A DNA stretch of 6,359 bases from an uncultured Eubacteriales bacterium (GTDB taxonomy: Bacteria > Bacillota > Clostridia > Oscillospirales > Oscillospiraceae): NCBI GenBank assembly GCA_900551495.1, contig URWG01000102.1, forward strand, positions 1 through 6,359. Reading direction: 5' to 3'. Shown here piece after piece: positions 6,303 to 6,359 of the stretch. Numbering within the stretch: position 1 is the first letter of the stretch; the number at the start of each line of letters is the position of its first letter. The notes under the pieces are model-generated. The model worked only from the letters and a program-made list of their open reading frames with translations. It ran no database searches and was not told where the DNA came from. Both the position numbers and the translations under genes were made by a program.

Positions 6303-6359
6303 GAAAAACTACCCTGCATGTCATTGCGAAGCCGTAGCCGTTGGCGACGAAGGAGCCTT
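6303..6359. repeat. Possible start of a dispersed palindromic intergenic repeat (cut by window edge)
   Basis: The non-coding tail contains TGTCATTGCGAAG at 6319-6331, followed by a small imperfect hairpin: CGTAGCC at 6333-6339 and GGCGACG at 6343-6349, six pairs with one A-G mismatch around a GTT loop. From memory, intergenic repeats beginning with GTCATTGCGA followed by a GC-rich palindrome are common in gut Oscillospiraceae and related clostridia. Only one copy is in this window and it may continue past the edge, so its repetitive nature is inferred. No protein-coding frame is convincing here. Confidence 0.4.

Noticed and set aside
6319..6324. TGTCAT resembling half of a Pho box after the operon
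   Set aside because: Only one short half-site is present, with no second copy at the required spacing. It lies in a repeat-like segment beyond the terminator and does not precede a visible gene.
1..6359. A novel defence, mobile or biosynthetic system
   Set aside because: Every gene belongs to the well-characterised Pst/PhoU/PhoBR module; no transposase, CRISPR array, tRNA, rRNA or unassigned gene was seen.

Overview
This window is a nearly complete phosphate-uptake and phosphate-sensing operon. All seven genes lie on the + strand in the order pstS (5' end cut off), pstC, pstA, pstB, phoU, phoB/phoP-type response regulator, phoR-type histidine kinase. A hairpin terminator follows, then a short intergenic tail. 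The GC-rich coding sequence, strong GGAGG-type ribosome binding sites, the lipoprotein form of PstS and the style of the two-component proteins suggest a GC-rich Firmicute of the Oscillospiraceae/Ruminococcaceae (Faecalibacterium/Subdoligranulum-like gut clostridia). That assignment is inferred from general family resemblance, not from a marker gene.

Layout: 1-764 is the PstS phosphate-binding lipoprotein, lacking only its first residues. 772-1638 and 1640-2497 are the two membrane permeases PstC and PstA. 2494-3249 is the ATPase PstB, probably starting at TTG. 3251-3913 is PhoU. 3910-4587 is an OmpR/PhoB-family response regulator, and 4584-6212 is its sensor kinase. Junctions are very tight: gaps of 7, 1 and 1 nt and three 4-nt stop/start overlaps (TTGA, ATGA, ATGA). 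No non-coding stretch exceeds 300 bases. The 147 bases after phoR hold a perfect 10-bp terminator stem and, at the window edge, what looks like the start of a dispersed palindromic repeat. The operon promoter and any Pho box lie upstream of the window.

How it works: PstS captures phosphate outside the membrane, PstC/PstA form the channel and PstB drives transport with ATP. PhoU links the state of the transporter to the kinase PhoR, which controls phosphorylation of PhoB. PhoB would in turn be expected to control this same operon, giving a feedback loop encoded on one transcript.

I did not find an undescribed system; this is a well-known module. The points worth a second look are a shortened linker between the PAS and histidine-phosphotransfer regions of PhoR, an AT-rich island late in pstB that resembles an internal promoter for phoU-phoB-phoR, two adjacent prolines in a predicted PhoU helix, and the repeat-like sequence at the 3' edge.
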